Of a stretch of DNA of 49,559 bases, positions 33,579 through 41,971 are shown in pieces. The notes beneath the pieces were generated by a model. The model was not told the origin of the DNA. It worked only from the letters and a program-made list of their open reading frames with translations, and made no database searches. Position numbers and translations under genes: made by a program. How positions within the stretch are numbered: position 1 is the stretch's first letter; the number at the start of each line of letters is the position of its first letter. The DNA is from Solirubrobacteraceae bacterium (lineage in GTDB: Bacteria > Actinomycetota > Thermoleophilia > Solirubrobacterales > Solirubrobacteraceae), in NCBI GenBank assembly GCA_025934395.1, contig JAICYC010000016.1, positions 1-49,559 on the forward strand. Reading direction: 5' to 3'.

Positions 33579-34685
33579 TCAGCCCTTCATGAAGCGGGCG
33601 ACCGCCGCGCGGCGCGCCGATTCGCTGACCGTCAATCCCTGCTCGCCGTCGGGCAGCGTGACCGCACCGGTGGGGGTGAGCACGTGCGTCGGCGGCGTGC
33701 CGCCGATCCCGAGCGCGGCGAACATCCCCAGCAGCGTCGTCCCGCTCATGTCGGAGATGACCGCGGGCGGGGTGTTCCACGCGATCAGCGGCAGCCGCAC
33801 GAACGCGCCGAACGACACCAGGCGGCTCTTCATCGCGTTGAACAGCGCCTGCTGGTGTTCCTCTCGCTGGAGATCGTTTTCCGAGGGCGCGCACAGGTTC
33901 TCGCGCGTGCGGGCGAGCGCGAGCGCCTGCTTGCCGTTCAGATGGTGGGTGCCGCGCGAGAGCCGCAGCGTGTAGCCGCCGCGCGAGAAGCCGCCGTCCA
34001 GTCGCGAGACGACGCAGCCGCCCTTGTAGGTGACCCCGCCCATCGCGTCGATCAGCTGCGGGAAGTTTTCGAAGTTGACTTCCACCACGTGGTTGATCGG
34101 GATCCCGAGCCAGCGCTTGATCACGTCGATCGACTCCGCCGGCCCGCCGTAGGCGTGAGCGGCGTTGACCTTCTGGAGCCCGTGCCCGGGTATCTCCACG
34201 ACGGTGTCCCGGGGGATCGAGAGCCGCGCCGCGTGGCCGCCGCCGGTGCGGATCAGCATGATCGAGTCCGAACGGCCGAATCCCGTCTTTTCGGCGCCCG
34301 GTTCGCGGCTGTTCTTCTGACGGCGATCGGAGCCGAGCAGCAGGATGTTGTTCGCGGAGGTGAGCGGGTAGCCCGCGGGGTCGAGCGCCGCCGCCACGTC
34401 GCCGGGCGGCGAGGTGCGCTCGAAATGCGAGCTGATCAGGAACAGCACCAGCGAGAGCGCTATCCAGCCGGCGATCAGCGCCACGAACGCGAGCGCCACG
34501 TTTTTGCGGGTGGCGCGGCGGCGCCACTGCTCGCGCCTGCTCGTCCCGGGGCGCGGAAGCACGCGCCCGTCCGTGCCGACCCGGGCGCGCGGGTCGGACA
34601 CGTCCGCGTCCCCGCTGCGCTGCAGCGGGAGCCGTCGTGCGCGATAGCGGGTGTACTGCGGCGGATCGTCGCGGTCGGGGGCCAT
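33579..34685 (-). CDS. LytR-CpsA-Psr (LCP) family cell-wall glycopolymer ligase
   Basis: Membrane enzyme of 368 residues. It transfers glycopolymers from undecaprenyl phosphate to peptidoglycan on the outer face of the membrane. It has a basic cytoplasmic N-terminus of about 60 residues, one transmembrane helix (about 62-85), and then the LCP domain: NILLLGSDRR, RSDSIMLIR (R138, D140), LSIPRDTVVEIPG (R159, D160), and KVNAAHAYGGP. These Arg and Asp residues bind the pyrophosphate and Mg. The ATG at 34685 lies seven bases after TAGGGT, divergent from rsmI. An in-frame ATG further out (34715) would overlap the rsmI start and is rejected. Confidence 0.93.
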   Translation of the reverse strand: MAPDRDDPPQYTRYRARRLPLQRSGDADVSDPRARVGTDGRVLPRPGTSRREQWRRRATRKNVALAFVALIAGWIALSLVLFLISSHFERTSPPGDVAAALDPAGYPLTSANNILLLGSDRRQKNSREPGAEKTGFGRSDSIMLIRTGGGHAARLSIPRDTVVEIPGHGLQKVNAAHAYGGPAESIDVIKRWLGIPINHVVEVNFENFPQLIDAMGGVTYKGGCVVSRLDGGFSRGGYTLRLSRGTHHLNGKQALALARTRENLCAPSENDLQREEHQQALFNAMKSRLVSFGAFVRLPLIAWNTPPAVISDMSGTTLLGMFAALGIGGTPPTHVLTPTGAVTLPDGEQGLTVSESARRAAVARFMKG

Positions 34686-34692
34686 CGGCTGG

Positions 34693-34702
34693 ACCCTATA
34701 TT
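34693..34702. promoter_or_regulatory. overlapping divergent -10 boxes for the LCP gene and rsmI
   Basis: On the plus strand TATATT (34697-34702) lies six bases before the rsmI ATG at 34709; on the minus strand TAGGGT (34698-34693) lies seven bases before the LCP ATG at 34685. The two hexamers share two base pairs, so both leaderless genes appear to be driven from one ten-base core, and polymerase probably cannot serve both at once. Confidence 0.5.
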
Positions 34703-34708
34703 TGCGAC

Positions 34709-35536
34709 ATGCCAACCCCGCGAGCGCCGGCAGGAAGGCTCGTGGTGTGCCCCACGCCGATCGGCAACCTCGAGGACGTCACGCTGCGCGTGCTCGGAGC
34801 GCTCGCCGCGGCGGACGTGCTCGCGTGCGAGGACACGCGCCACACGCAGCGGCTGCTCTCGCGCCACGGGATCGAGGCGCAGACGGTCAGCTACCACGAG
34901 CACAACGAACGCGCCCGCGCCTCCGAGCTCGTGGGCCGCATCGCCGGGGGGACGGTGGTGGCGCTCGTCTCCGACGCGGGAACGCCGTTGATCTCCGATC
35001 CCGGGTTCGAGCTCGTCCGCGCCTGCCTGGCGGCGGGCGTGGCGGTGGAGGTCCTCCCGGGGCCGTGCGCTGCGGTGACCGCGCTCGTGGCATCCGGGCT
35101 CCCCCCCGACCGCTGGCGGTTCGTGGGCTTCCTCCCGCGTTCGCGCGGCGAGTGCACCCGTGTGCTCGCGGGCGCGGACTCCACGCTCGTTGCCTACGAG
35201 TCGCCGGGGCGGCTGGCGACCGCGCTCGCCGGGCTCGCCGAGGTCGACCCGGACCGTCCCGTGGCGGTGTGCCGCGAGCTGACGAAGCTGCACGAGGAGG
35301 TGCGCCGCGGGAGCGCCGCCGAGCTGGCCGCGCACTACGGGCGTGAGCGCCCGCGCGGGGAGGTCGTGCTCGTCTGCGGCGCCGCCGCCGAGGGCGCGCC
35401 GGAGCGCGGCGAGGCGCTCGCGGCGGTGCGCGAGCTGGTCGCCGCCGGCGCCCGTCCCCGCGCCGCCGCGGGGACCGTCGCACGCCTGACCGGGGTGCCC
35501 GCCAACGAGCTCTATCGCGCCCTGACCGACGGATAG
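34709..35536 (+). CDS. rsmI: 16S rRNA (cytidine1402-2'-O)-methyltransferase
   Basis: Ribosomal RNA methyltransferase of 275 residues using S-adenosylmethionine, which modifies C1402 in the decoding centre of 16S rRNA. The tetrapyrrole-methylase fold is shown by [50 protein letters not shown], and [17 protein letters not shown]. The length is normal. ATG 34709 follows a -10 box directly. It runs head-to-tail with metG, whose -10 box overlaps its stop codon. Confidence 0.96.
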   Translation: MPTPRAPAGRLVVCPTPIGNLEDVTLRVLGALAAADVLACEDTRHTQRLLSRHGIEAQTVSYHEHNERARASELVGRIAGGTVVALVSDAGTPLISDPGFELVRACLAAGVAVEVLPGPCAAVTALVASGLPPDRWRFVGFLPRSRGECTRVLAGADSTLVAYESPGRLATALAGLAEVDPDRPVAVCRELTKLHEEVRRGSAAELAAHYGRERPRGEVVLVCGAAAEGAPERGEALAAVRELVAAGARPRAAAGTVARLTGVPANELYRALTDG

Positions 35537-35539
35537 CCT
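35534..35539 (+). promoter_or_regulatory. putative -10 box (TAGCCT) of metG
   Basis: TAGCCT overlaps the rsmI stop codon (TAG at 35534-35536) and ends eight bases before the metG ATG at 35548. It suggests that metG-tatD-ksgA-ispE has its own leaderless transcript. Confidence 0.45.
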
Positions 35540-35547
35540 GGGGCGCG

Positions 35548-37071
35548 ATGTCGTTCTACGTCACCACGCCGATCTACTACGTGAACGCGGCCCCGCACCT
35601 CGGGCACGCGTACACCACGATCGCGGCGGACGTGCTCGCGCGCCACCATCGCCAGCGCGGTGAAGAGGTGTTCTTCCTGACCGGCACCGACGAGCACGGC
35701 GAGCCGGTGGCGGACGCGGCGCACGCGCTCGGCGTCGAGCCGCAGGAGCTCGCGGACCGCAACGCCGAGCGGTTTCGCGCGCTCGCACCCGAGCTCGGGG
35801 CGAGCAACGACTTCTTCATCCGCACCACCGATGCCGAGCACGAAGCGAAGGTCCAAGAGGTGCTCGCGCGGGTGCGCGACAACGGCTACGTCTACGAGGG
35901 GACCTACGAGGGCTGGTACTGCCCGCGCTGCGCGGACTTCAAGGCGGAGAACGAGATCGACGAGGGCAACCGCTGCCCGATCCATCACATCGAGCTCACG
36001 CGTGAGCAGGAGGAGAACTACTTCTTCGCGCTGTCCGCCTTCCAGGAGCGGCTCGAGCAGCTCTACGCCGAGCGCGGGGACTTCGTCGCGCCCCGCGCCC
36101 GCTTCAACGAGGCGCTGTCGTTCATCCGCTCGGGCCTGCGCGACGTGCCGCTCACCCGCCACAACCTCACGTGGGGCGTGACCGTGCCGTGGGATCACGA
36201 GCACGTCTTCTACGTGTGGTTCGACGCGCTCCTGAACTACTACTCCGCGCTCTCCTACGCGCCTATGCCCGCGGGCTTCGCCGCCTCCGGGGAGGATCTC
36301 GTGGAGCGGCTGTGGCCCGCGAGCTATCACCTGATCGCGAAGGACATCCTGCGCTTTCACACCGTCTACTGGCCCGCGCTGCTGATGGCGGCCGAGATCG
36401 AGCTCCCAGAGCGCGTGTTCGTGCACGGCTACCTGCTGATGGACGGGGAGAAGATGAGCAAGTCGCTGGGCAACGTGCTCGACCCGTTCGCGGTGATCGA
36501 GCGCTTCGGCGCCGACGCGCTGCGCTTCTACCTGCTGCGCGAGGTTCCGTTCGGGCGCGACGGGTCGGTCTCGACGACGTCGTTCGAGCTGCGCTACGAG
36601 ACCGAGCTGGCCAACGAGCTCGGCAACCTCGCGAGCCGCACGCTCGGCATGCTCGGGCGCTACCGCGGAGGCGTCGCGCCCGAGGCGGAGCTCGACACCG
36701 AGCTCGCAGAGGAGTTCGCGGGGCTGCGCGCGCGCGTGGAAGGGCTGCTCGATGCTGCCGAGCTGACCGCGGCGCTCGATGAGATCTGGCAGAGGGTGAA
36801 GCGGATGAACCGCTACGTGGAGGAACGGGCGCCGTGGCAGCTCGCCAAGGACGACGACCGTGCCGGCGAGCTCGACTCGGTGCTCGCGAGCCTGCTCGAG
36901 GGGTTGCGCGTGGTGGGGGTGCTGCTCTGGCCGTACATGCCCGCGAGCTGCGAGAAGCTGCTCGCGGCGCTCGGCGCCGCGTCGGGGTCGCTCGCGGCGG
37001 GCGAGCTCGGCGCGGCACGCGTCGGCGCCGTCGGGACGCTCGAGCCGCTGTTCCCCAAGGAGCCCGCATGA
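35548..37071 (+). CDS. metG: methionine-tRNA ligase
   Basis: Class I aminoacyl-tRNA synthetase of 507 residues charging tRNA-Met. The HIGH-like motif is PHLGHAYT near the N-terminus and KMSKS is in [16 protein letters not shown]. The knuckle has a Cys pair and a Cys-His pair ([15 protein letters not shown]). There is no C-terminal tRNA-binding (EMAP-like) domain; the length fits the short bacterial form. Its TGA overlaps the tatD ATG (ATGA), making the first gene of a four-gene unit with tatD, ksgA and ispE, an order also common in other bacteria. Confidence 0.97.
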   Translation: MSFYVTTPIYYVNAAPHLGHAYTTIAADVLARHHRQRGEEVFFLTGTDEHGEPVADAAHALGVEPQELADRNAERFRALAPELGASNDFFIRTTDAEHEAKVQEVLARVRDNGYVYEGTYEGWYCPRCADFKAENEIDEGNRCPIHHIELTREQEENYFFALSAFQERLEQLYAERGDFVAPRARFNEALSFIRSGLRDVPLTRHNLTWGVTVPWDHEHVFYVWFDALLNYYSALSYAPMPAGFAASGEDLVERLWPASYHLIAKDILRFHTVYWPALLMAAEIELPERVFVHGYLLMDGEKMSKSLGNVLDPFAVIERFGADALRFYLLREVPFGRDGSVSTTSFELRYETELANELGNLASRTLGMLGRYRGGVAPEAELDTELAEEFAGLRARVEGLLDAAELTAALDEIWQRVKRMNRYVEERAPWQLAKDDDRAGELDSVLASLLEGLRVVGVLLWPYMPASCEKLLAALGAASGSLAAGELGAARVGAVGTLEPLFPKEPA

Positions 37072-37841
37072 TCGACTCGCACACGCATCTCGACCTGTGC
37101 GAGCCGTCCGACGCCGAGCTCGTCGCAGCCGCGACCGCCGCAGGGGTGGGCAAGATGCTCACCGTGGGCACCGACGGCGCCTCCTGCCGCGCCGCGCTGT
37201 CGGCCGCGGAGGCGTTCCCGCAGGTGTACGCCGCGGTGGGGCGCCACCCCGGCAGCAGCCGCGGCTTCGACGACGCGGACCTCGCCGAGCTGCGCGCGCT
37301 CGCCGCCCACGAGCGCTGCGTCGCGATCGGCGAGACAGGACTGGACTTCTACCGGGACACCGCGCCGCCCGCCCCCGACCAGGAGCGCGCGTTCGCCGCC
37401 CAGATAGAGCTCGCGCGCGAGACCGGCAAGCCGCTCGTGATCCACTCGCGCGCGGCGGAGGAGCGCACCCTCTCGCAGCTGGCCGCAGAAGCGCAGGGCG
37501 TCCAGGTGATCATGCACTGCTTCTCGATGCCCGAGCGGCTGGAGGAGTGCCTCGAGCGCGGCTACGCGATCTCGTTCGCCGGCAACGTCACCTACAAGAG
37601 CGCCGTCGCGCTGGCCGAGAGCGCCCGCGCCGTCCCCGACGAGCAACTGCTCGTGGAGACCGACGCTCCCTACCTCACGCCGCAGGCCGTGCGCACCCTG
37701 AAGGGCACAGGCAAGCACCGCAACCAGCCCGCGTACGTCGTCCACACCGCCGCGCACGTGGCCGAGCTGCGCGGGGTGGCGCTCGCCGCGCTCGACGGCG
37801 TGGTGGAGCGCAACGCGGCGCGGGTGTTCGGTTGGGGATGA
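37068..37841 (+). CDS. tatD: TatD family metal-dependent hydrolase (3'-5' DNase)
   Basis: TIM-barrel metallohydrolase of 257 residues. TatD acts as a 3'-5' exonuclease; the name reflects linkage in E. coli to the Tat genes, although it is not needed for Tat export. Metal ligands are in [28 protein letters not shown] and the final Asp in [11 protein letters not shown]. Both ends overlap neighbours as ATGA, with metG before and ksgA after. Confidence 0.95.
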   Translation: MIDSHTHLDLCEPSDAELVAAATAAGVGKMLTVGTDGASCRAALSAAEAFPQVYAAVGRHPGSSRGFDDADLAELRALAAHERCVAIGETGLDFYRDTAPPAPDQERAFAAQIELARETGKPLVIHSRAAEERTLSQLAAEAQGVQVIMHCFSMPERLEECLERGYAISFAGNVTYKSAVALAESARAVPDEQLLVETDAPYLTPQAVRTLKGTGKHRNQPAYVVHTAAHVAELRGVALAALDGVVERNAARVFGWG

Positions 37842-38695
37842 CCGCGCCCGAGCGTGCGCCCGCACAGCCCAGCCTGCGACGGCTGCGCAGCTTCGGGGTG
37901 CAGCCGGACCGCGACCTCGGCCAGAACTTCCTGATCGATTCGAACATCCTCGGGGTGATCGAACGCGCCGCCGAGCTCGAGGGCGACGACGTGGTGCTCG
38001 AGATCGGCGGGGGTCTCGGCGTGCTCTCCGAGCACCTCGCCGATCGCGTCCGGCGCGTGCACGTCGTCGAGGTGGACGAACGGCTGCGGGCCGCGCTCGA
38101 GGATGCGGTCGGAACGCGCGCGAACGTGTCCGTGCACTGGGGCGATGCGATGACGCTCGACCTCGCCGCGCTCTCGCCCGCGCCCGGCAAGCTCGTCGCG
38201 AACCTCCCGTACGGGATCGCCGCGGGGGTGATCCTGAGGACGATCGCCGAGCTGCCTTCGATCGGGCTGTGGGTGGCGATGGCCCAGCGGGAGGTGGGCG
38301 AGCGCCTGGCAGCCGCACCGGGGAGCGGCGCCTACGGCGTCCCGTCGGTGCTCGCGCAGCTCGGGTGCGAGGTGCGCGTGGTGCGGGCGATCCCGCGAAC
38401 GGTGTTCCATCCGGTGCCGGGCGTCGACTCGGTGCTCGTGGAGCTGCGCAGGCGAGCCGGGAGGCCAGGCGACCCAGCCGACGACGTCGGCGGGCGGCGG
38501 CTGCGAGCGCTCGTCTCGGGCGCGTTCGCGCACCGGCGCAAGACGCTCGTCCGCTCGCTCGCGCTGTCGGGCTGGCCGTCGGGACGCGGGCAGGTCACGG
38601 CGGCGCTCGCGGAGCTCGGGCAGGCCCCCGACGTGCGCGCCGAGCGCCTGTCGGCCGAGGACTTCCGCGCGCTCGAGCGAATCCTCCGTACATGA
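37838..38695 (+). CDS. ksgA: 16S rRNA (adenine1518/1519-N6)-dimethyltransferase
   Basis: KsgA/RsmA of 285 residues, which dimethylates two adjacent adenines in helix 45 of 16S rRNA and checks 30S assembly; loss gives kasugamycin resistance. Visible motifs are DLGQNFLIDSNIL, the SAM site VLEIGGGLGVLSEHL, VEVDERLRAAL, and the NLPYGIA catalytic motif. The C-terminal domain includes AFAHRRKTLVRSL. ATG 37838 overlaps the tatD stop; its own TGA overlaps the ispE ATG. Confidence 0.96.
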   Translation: MTAPERAPAQPSLRRLRSFGVQPDRDLGQNFLIDSNILGVIERAAELEGDDVVLEIGGGLGVLSEHLADRVRRVHVVEVDERLRAALEDAVGTRANVSVHWGDAMTLDLAALSPAPGKLVANLPYGIAAGVILRTIAELPSIGLWVAMAQREVGERLAAAPGSGAYGVPSVLAQLGCEVRVVRAIPRTVFHPVPGVDSVLVELRRRAGRPGDPADDVGGRRLRALVSGAFAHRRKTLVRSLALSGWPSGRGQVTAALAELGQAPDVRAERLSAEDFRALERILRT

Positions 38696-39633
38696 GCGCA
38701 TACCGCGCGCTCGCGCCCGCCAAGGTGAACCTCGGGCTGTTCGTCGGCCCCCGCCGCGACAGCGACGGCCGGCACGAGCTCGTCACCGTGATGCAGTCGA
38801 TCTCGCTCGCGGACGAGCTCACCCTCCAAGCCGCGCCGGCGGGCAGCACCGAGGACGTGATCCTGTGCGAGGGCGTGCCCGGGCCGGGCTCGGAGAACCT
38901 CGCCGCGAGCGCGCTGCGCGCGTTCCGGGCAGGAACGGGATGGGACGCGCCGCCGCGGCTGCTCAGCATCACCAAGCGGATCCCGGTCGCCGCGGGCCTC
39001 GCGGGCGGCTCGGCGGACGCGGCTGCCACGCTGCGCCTCGCGCACGTCGCCTCGGGCCTCGGCGACGACGCGCTGCTCGCGGAGATCGCCGCGGAGCTCG
39101 GCGCCGACGTGCCGGCTGCGCTTCGGCCCGGGCGCTGGCTCGCCCGCGGCGCGGGCGAGGTGCTCGAGCCGCTGCCTGCGCCGCGTTCGCAGCTCGGCGT
39201 GCTCGTGCTGCCGCTCGCGCGCGAGCTGTCCACCGCGGCGGTGTACGCCGAGGCCGATCGCGCGGGCGTGCAGCGCACGCGCCGCGAGCTGGCGGAGCTC
39301 GGCGGCGAGATCGCCTCGGCGCTGTCGCGCGGTGCGGCGCTGCCCGCAGCCACCGAGCTGCTCCACAACGACCTCCAGCGCCCGGCGGTGTCGCTGTGCC
39401 CCGAGATCGCCCATGCGCTCGCCAACGCTCGCCAGACCGGCGCCGAGCTGACGCTCGTGAGCGGCTCCGGCCCGACCGCGCTGGGGCTGTTCGCGCCGCC
39501 GGGGCTCGCGGTGAACGGCGGCCCCGGCCCCGCCGCTCCCGCCGCCGAGCTGCTCGCAGGACGCGTCCCCGCCGCGATCGCCGCGATGCCCGTGGACGAG
39601 CGGTTCGGGGAGCCGGCTCCGCTCGCCGGCTGA
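38692..39633 (+). CDS. ispE: 4-diphosphocytidyl-2-C-methyl-D-erythritol kinase
   Basis: GHMP kinase of 313 residues in the methylerythritol phosphate pathway of isoprenoid synthesis. The N-terminal ALAPAKVNLGLFVGPRRDSD carries the Lys/Asn typical of IspE, RIPVAAGLAGGSADAAATL is the GHMP ATP-binding loop with the catalytic Asp nearby (GADVPAAL), and SGSGPTALGLF is the third motif. The C-terminal roughly 40 residues are Ala/Pro/Gly-rich. The ATG at 38692 overlaps the ksgA stop (ATGA). Last gene of the metG unit. Confidence 0.94.
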   Translation: MSAYRALAPAKVNLGLFVGPRRDSDGRHELVTVMQSISLADELTLQAAPAGSTEDVILCEGVPGPGSENLAASALRAFRAGTGWDAPPRLLSITKRIPVAAGLAGGSADAAATLRLAHVASGLGDDALLAEIAAELGADVPAALRPGRWLARGAGEVLEPLPAPRSQLGVLVLPLARELSTAAVYAEADRAGVQRTRRELAELGGEIASALSRGAALPAATELLHNDLQRPAVSLCPEIAHALANARQTGAELTLVSGSGPTALGLFAPPGLAVNGGPGPAAPAAELLAGRVPAAIAAMPVDERFGEPAPLAG

Positions 39634-39716
39634 GGGGCCGTTCTCCTCGCGGGAAGGCGGGCACCCGCGCGCGCGCGGACGACGGCAGCGTGCGTCACAA
39701 TCCTGTGCCGATAACC

Positions 39717-39929
39717 ATGAGCAGATCGACGGTCAACTTCCTCGTCGGCGGCGGTGCCGCGGCGCTCGGGCTGGCGCTGTACGCGGGCCTGATCCTCGTG
39801 CCCGCGTGGACGTCCTACTCGCGGCTGTGGGAGCGGCTCGCCGCGACGGTGCTGACGCTTTACGTCCTGGCGGTGCTCGTCGGCGTGGGGGTGATCGGCG
39901 CGCTCGCGGCTATCTACTTCTGGGGCTGA
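39717..39929 (+). CDS. small two-helix membrane protein
   Basis: Open frame of 70 residues with two clear hydrophobic helices (about 7-27 and 43-68) joined by a short polar loop containing SYSRLWER. No motif that points to a function. It ends four bases before the PucR-type regulator start, so the two are probably coupled. CACAAT at 39696-39701 may be a -10. Confidence 0.6.
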   Translation: MSRSTVNFLVGGGAAALGLALYAGLILVPAWTSYSRLWERLAATVLTLYVLAVLVGVGVIGALAAIYFWG

Positions 39930-39933
39930 CGGC

Positions 39934-41148
39934 TTGTCGGACCTCGACGCGCTCGACGCGATCACCGAGGCGGTCGAGTCCGGCGCCGGGCTGCCGCAGA
40001 TCGTGCGCGCGGCCGCGCGCGCGCTGGACGGGAGCCTCGCGGTGACCGACGCGTGGGGCGCAACCCTCGCGGTGGCGGCGCGCTCGCCAGCCGAGGAGCG
40101 CTCCCTGCTCGCGGGCGGCGCGGGCGTGACGAGCGCACCGCTGCGCGTGGCGGACACGGTCGTGGGAACGCTGCACATGCGCGCCCGGGACGAGCCGAGC
40201 GCGTCGATGCGGCGCCTGCTGCTGACGATGATCGCCTCGGAGGTCGAGCGGGTGCGCGCGCCCGAGCGCGTGTCGGAGAGCGCTGCGGCGGACTTCCTGC
40301 GGGCGGTCCTGACCCGCTCGCTCACCGACCGCGATCAGCTGCTGGAGAGCGCGCGCGGCCTCTCGCTCGACGTCGAGGACGGGGCGAGCGTGATCGTCGC
40401 GCGCGCCACGCCGCAGGCCCCCACCGACGAGGGTTGGCGCGGACGTGTGCGCGTCGTGGTCGAGCGGGGCGCGCGGGGGGTCTCCAACCGCTCGATCGCA
40501 GCGCTCTCCGAACGCGAGGAGGTGCCGGGCGCGGAGGTGCTCGTGCTCGTCCCCGGCGGCGAAGAGGCGACCGCCTCCAGAGCGGCCGAGGCGATCCTCG
40601 GCGAGCTCGAAGCGGGGCTCGCGGGCTTCACGTTCGCGCTGGGCCGCAGCCGCATCACCGAGGACCCGGCGGAGCTGCCGCGGGCGGCCGCGGAGGCGCT
40701 GCTCGCGGCGAACGTCGCGCAGGGGTCGGCGGACGGCGCGGCGCTCGCGTTCGAGCAGACCGGCGCCTACCGGCTGCTCCTGTCGGCGATGAGCGAGAAC
40801 CCCAGCGAGCTGCAGCGCTTCTACGGGGAGACGGTGGAGCCGCTGGTGGCCTACGACGAGCAGTACGAGACCGACCTGCTGCTCACGCTGGAGACGTTCC
40901 TGGAGGCGGACGGCAACGTCGCCGGGACCGCCCAGCGCCTGTTCACCCACCGGCACACGATCTACTACCGCCTGGAGCGGGTGCGCGAGCTGTCCGGCCT
41001 CGACGTGAGCTCCAGCGACGGCCGCGAGAAGCTGAGCCTCGGCCTGAAGTCGATGCGCGTGCTCGGCATCACATCGGCGAAGGGGCCGGCGAGCGAGGCG
41101 GGAGCCGCGGGCGGGCGCGTGCCCAGGCGGTCGGGGCGGCGCTCCTAG
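39934..41148 (+). CDS. PucR/CdaR family transcriptional regulator
   Basis: Regulator of 404 residues. The C-terminal helix-turn-helix of the PucR/CdaR family is clear (LLLTLETFLEADGNVAGTAQ, then RLFTHRHTIYYRLERVRELSG). The N-terminal region (about 10-110) resembles a GAF-like sensor and the middle a GGDEF-like PucR domain, but no GG(D/E)EF motif is present. Family members respond to purines, sugars or other metabolites. The start is TTG at 39934; no better start is nearby. It directly follows the small membrane protein. Confidence 0.85.
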   Translation: MSDLDALDAITEAVESGAGLPQIVRAAARALDGSLAVTDAWGATLAVAARSPAEERSLLAGGAGVTSAPLRVADTVVGTLHMRARDEPSASMRRLLLTMIASEVERVRAPERVSESAAADFLRAVLTRSLTDRDQLLESARGLSLDVEDGASVIVARATPQAPTDEGWRGRVRVVVERGARGVSNRSIAALSEREEVPGAEVLVLVPGGEEATASRAAEAILGELEAGLAGFTFALGRSRITEDPAELPRAAAEALLAANVAQGSADGAALAFEQTGAYRLLLSAMSENPSELQRFYGETVEPLVAYDEQYETDLLLTLETFLEADGNVAGTAQRLFTHRHTIYYRLERVRELSGLDVSSSDGREKLSLGLKSMRVLGITSAKGPASEAGAAGGRVPRRSGRRS

Positions 41149-41158
41149 CGGCGAGCGC

Positions 41159-41701
41159 TCAGTGCCGCTGGCGCGCCCCGAACTCCATCGCGTACGTGCC
41201 GCCGGGGCGCTGGCTCTTGACCGCGGGCACCGCGGCGAGCGCCGCGGACCCCACGTCGCGGTAGGAGGGGTCGAGCATGATCGCGCGGTGCGGCGGCGAG
41301 GCCATCCAGGCGCTGACGATGCTCGCGGGCGAGGCGCCGGTTTCGGTCCCCCACGCGAGGTTCAGACCGAACCTGTACGCGAGCGTGCGCCGCGGATAGG
41401 GCGACTGCGCCACCATCGCCGAGGGCGTCTGCCCCGACGGGCTCACGTCGGCGAAGTAGTCCTGGGCGACCAGCTGGCGCGCCTCGCGCGAGGCGAGGTG
41501 GGCGAGCGCCGGGTTCGGGCGCAGCGGGCGCAGGTGGAAGCCCGCGCGGATCTTGTTGACGAGGCACAGCGTCGCCACCGCGAGCGCGTGCTGATCGCTC
41601 GACGTGGGGAGCAGGGTCGCGTTCGCGCACGCGCGAACGCGCGCGGTCGCTGTCGCCGGGACCAGGAGCACGAGCGCACTAGCGGCGGCGGTCAACGCCA
41701 C
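41159..41701 (-). CDS. CAP-domain (SCP/PR1-like) secreted protein
   Basis: Secreted protein of 180 residues with a CAP domain. The N-terminus is a signal peptide (VALTAAASALVLLVPATATA, read from GTG at 41701) with likely cleavage after ATA. The CAP signature follows: VNKIRAGFHLRPLRPNPALA, ASREARQLVAQDYFADVSP, and SAWMASPPHRAIMLDPSYRDVG, whose His residues are part of the CAP cavity. Such bacterial YkwD-like proteins are of uncertain function. It converges with the PucR gene. Confidence 0.85.
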   Translation of the reverse strand: MALTAAASALVLLVPATATARVRACANATLLPTSSDQHALAVATLCLVNKIRAGFHLRPLRPNPALAHLASREARQLVAQDYFADVSPSGQTPSAMVAQSPYPRRTLAYRFGLNLAWGTETGASPASIVSAWMASPPHRAIMLDPSYRDVGSAALAAVPAVKSQRPGGTYAMEFGARQRH

Positions 41702-41790
41702 GCGCAGCGCCCGGCTCCGGGGGGAACTCGCCAGGGCCAGGATGAAAGGATCATTGCAGGCGCAGGAGATCGATGTCCGACGTCGAGGAG

Positions 41791-41812
41791 ATCCCGCTTC
41801 AGAAAGCGAGAT
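41791..41812. repeat. short imperfect inverted repeat upstream of tRNA-Gln
   Basis: ATCCCGCTT pairs with AAGCGAGAT around CAGA, with one C-A mismatch. It lies between the divergent CAP-domain gene and tRNA-Gln. It has no U tract and does not overlap a gene; it may be a fragment or a regulator site. Confidence 0.3.
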
Positions 41813-41834
41813 CTGCGGCCGTCGCCGCGCGCCC

Positions 41835-41840
41835 TATTGT
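41835..41840 (+). promoter_or_regulatory. putative -10 box (TATTGT) of tRNA-Gln
   Basis: TATTGT lies 14 bases before the tRNA 5' end, giving a short 5' leader to be removed by RNase P. No clear -35 is seen. Confidence 0.35.
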
Positions 41841-41854
41841 TCTCTGGGCCCCAA

Positions 41855-41925
41855 TGGGGGGTCGTCCAATGGCAGGACATCAGGTTTTGGTCCTGAGAAT
41901 CGGGGTTCGAGTCCCTGCCCCCCAG
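41855..41925 (+). tRNA. tRNA-Gln (anticodon TTG)
   Basis: A cloverleaf is formed by acceptor stem TGGGGGG/CCCCCCA, D stem GTCC/GGAC, anticodon stem TCAGG/CCTGA with loop TTTTGGT (anticodon TTG), and T arm CGGGG-TTCGAGT-CCCTG. The T-A first pair is typical of tRNA-Gln. The discriminator is G; CCA is not encoded. It lies 46 bases before the glmU start, a neighbourhood seen in other actinobacteria. Confidence 0.95.
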
Positions 41926-41958
41926 CTTCGCGCGATCAGCCTTCGCGCGGCCAGCGAT

Positions 41959-41964
41959 TAGCAT
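41959..41964 (+). promoter_or_regulatory. putative -10 box (TAGCAT) of glmU
   Basis: TAGCAT ends seven bases before the GTG at 41972 and there is no Shine-Dalgarno sequence; a leaderless start is likely. Confidence 0.5.
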
Positions 41965-41971
41965 CTCGGGC

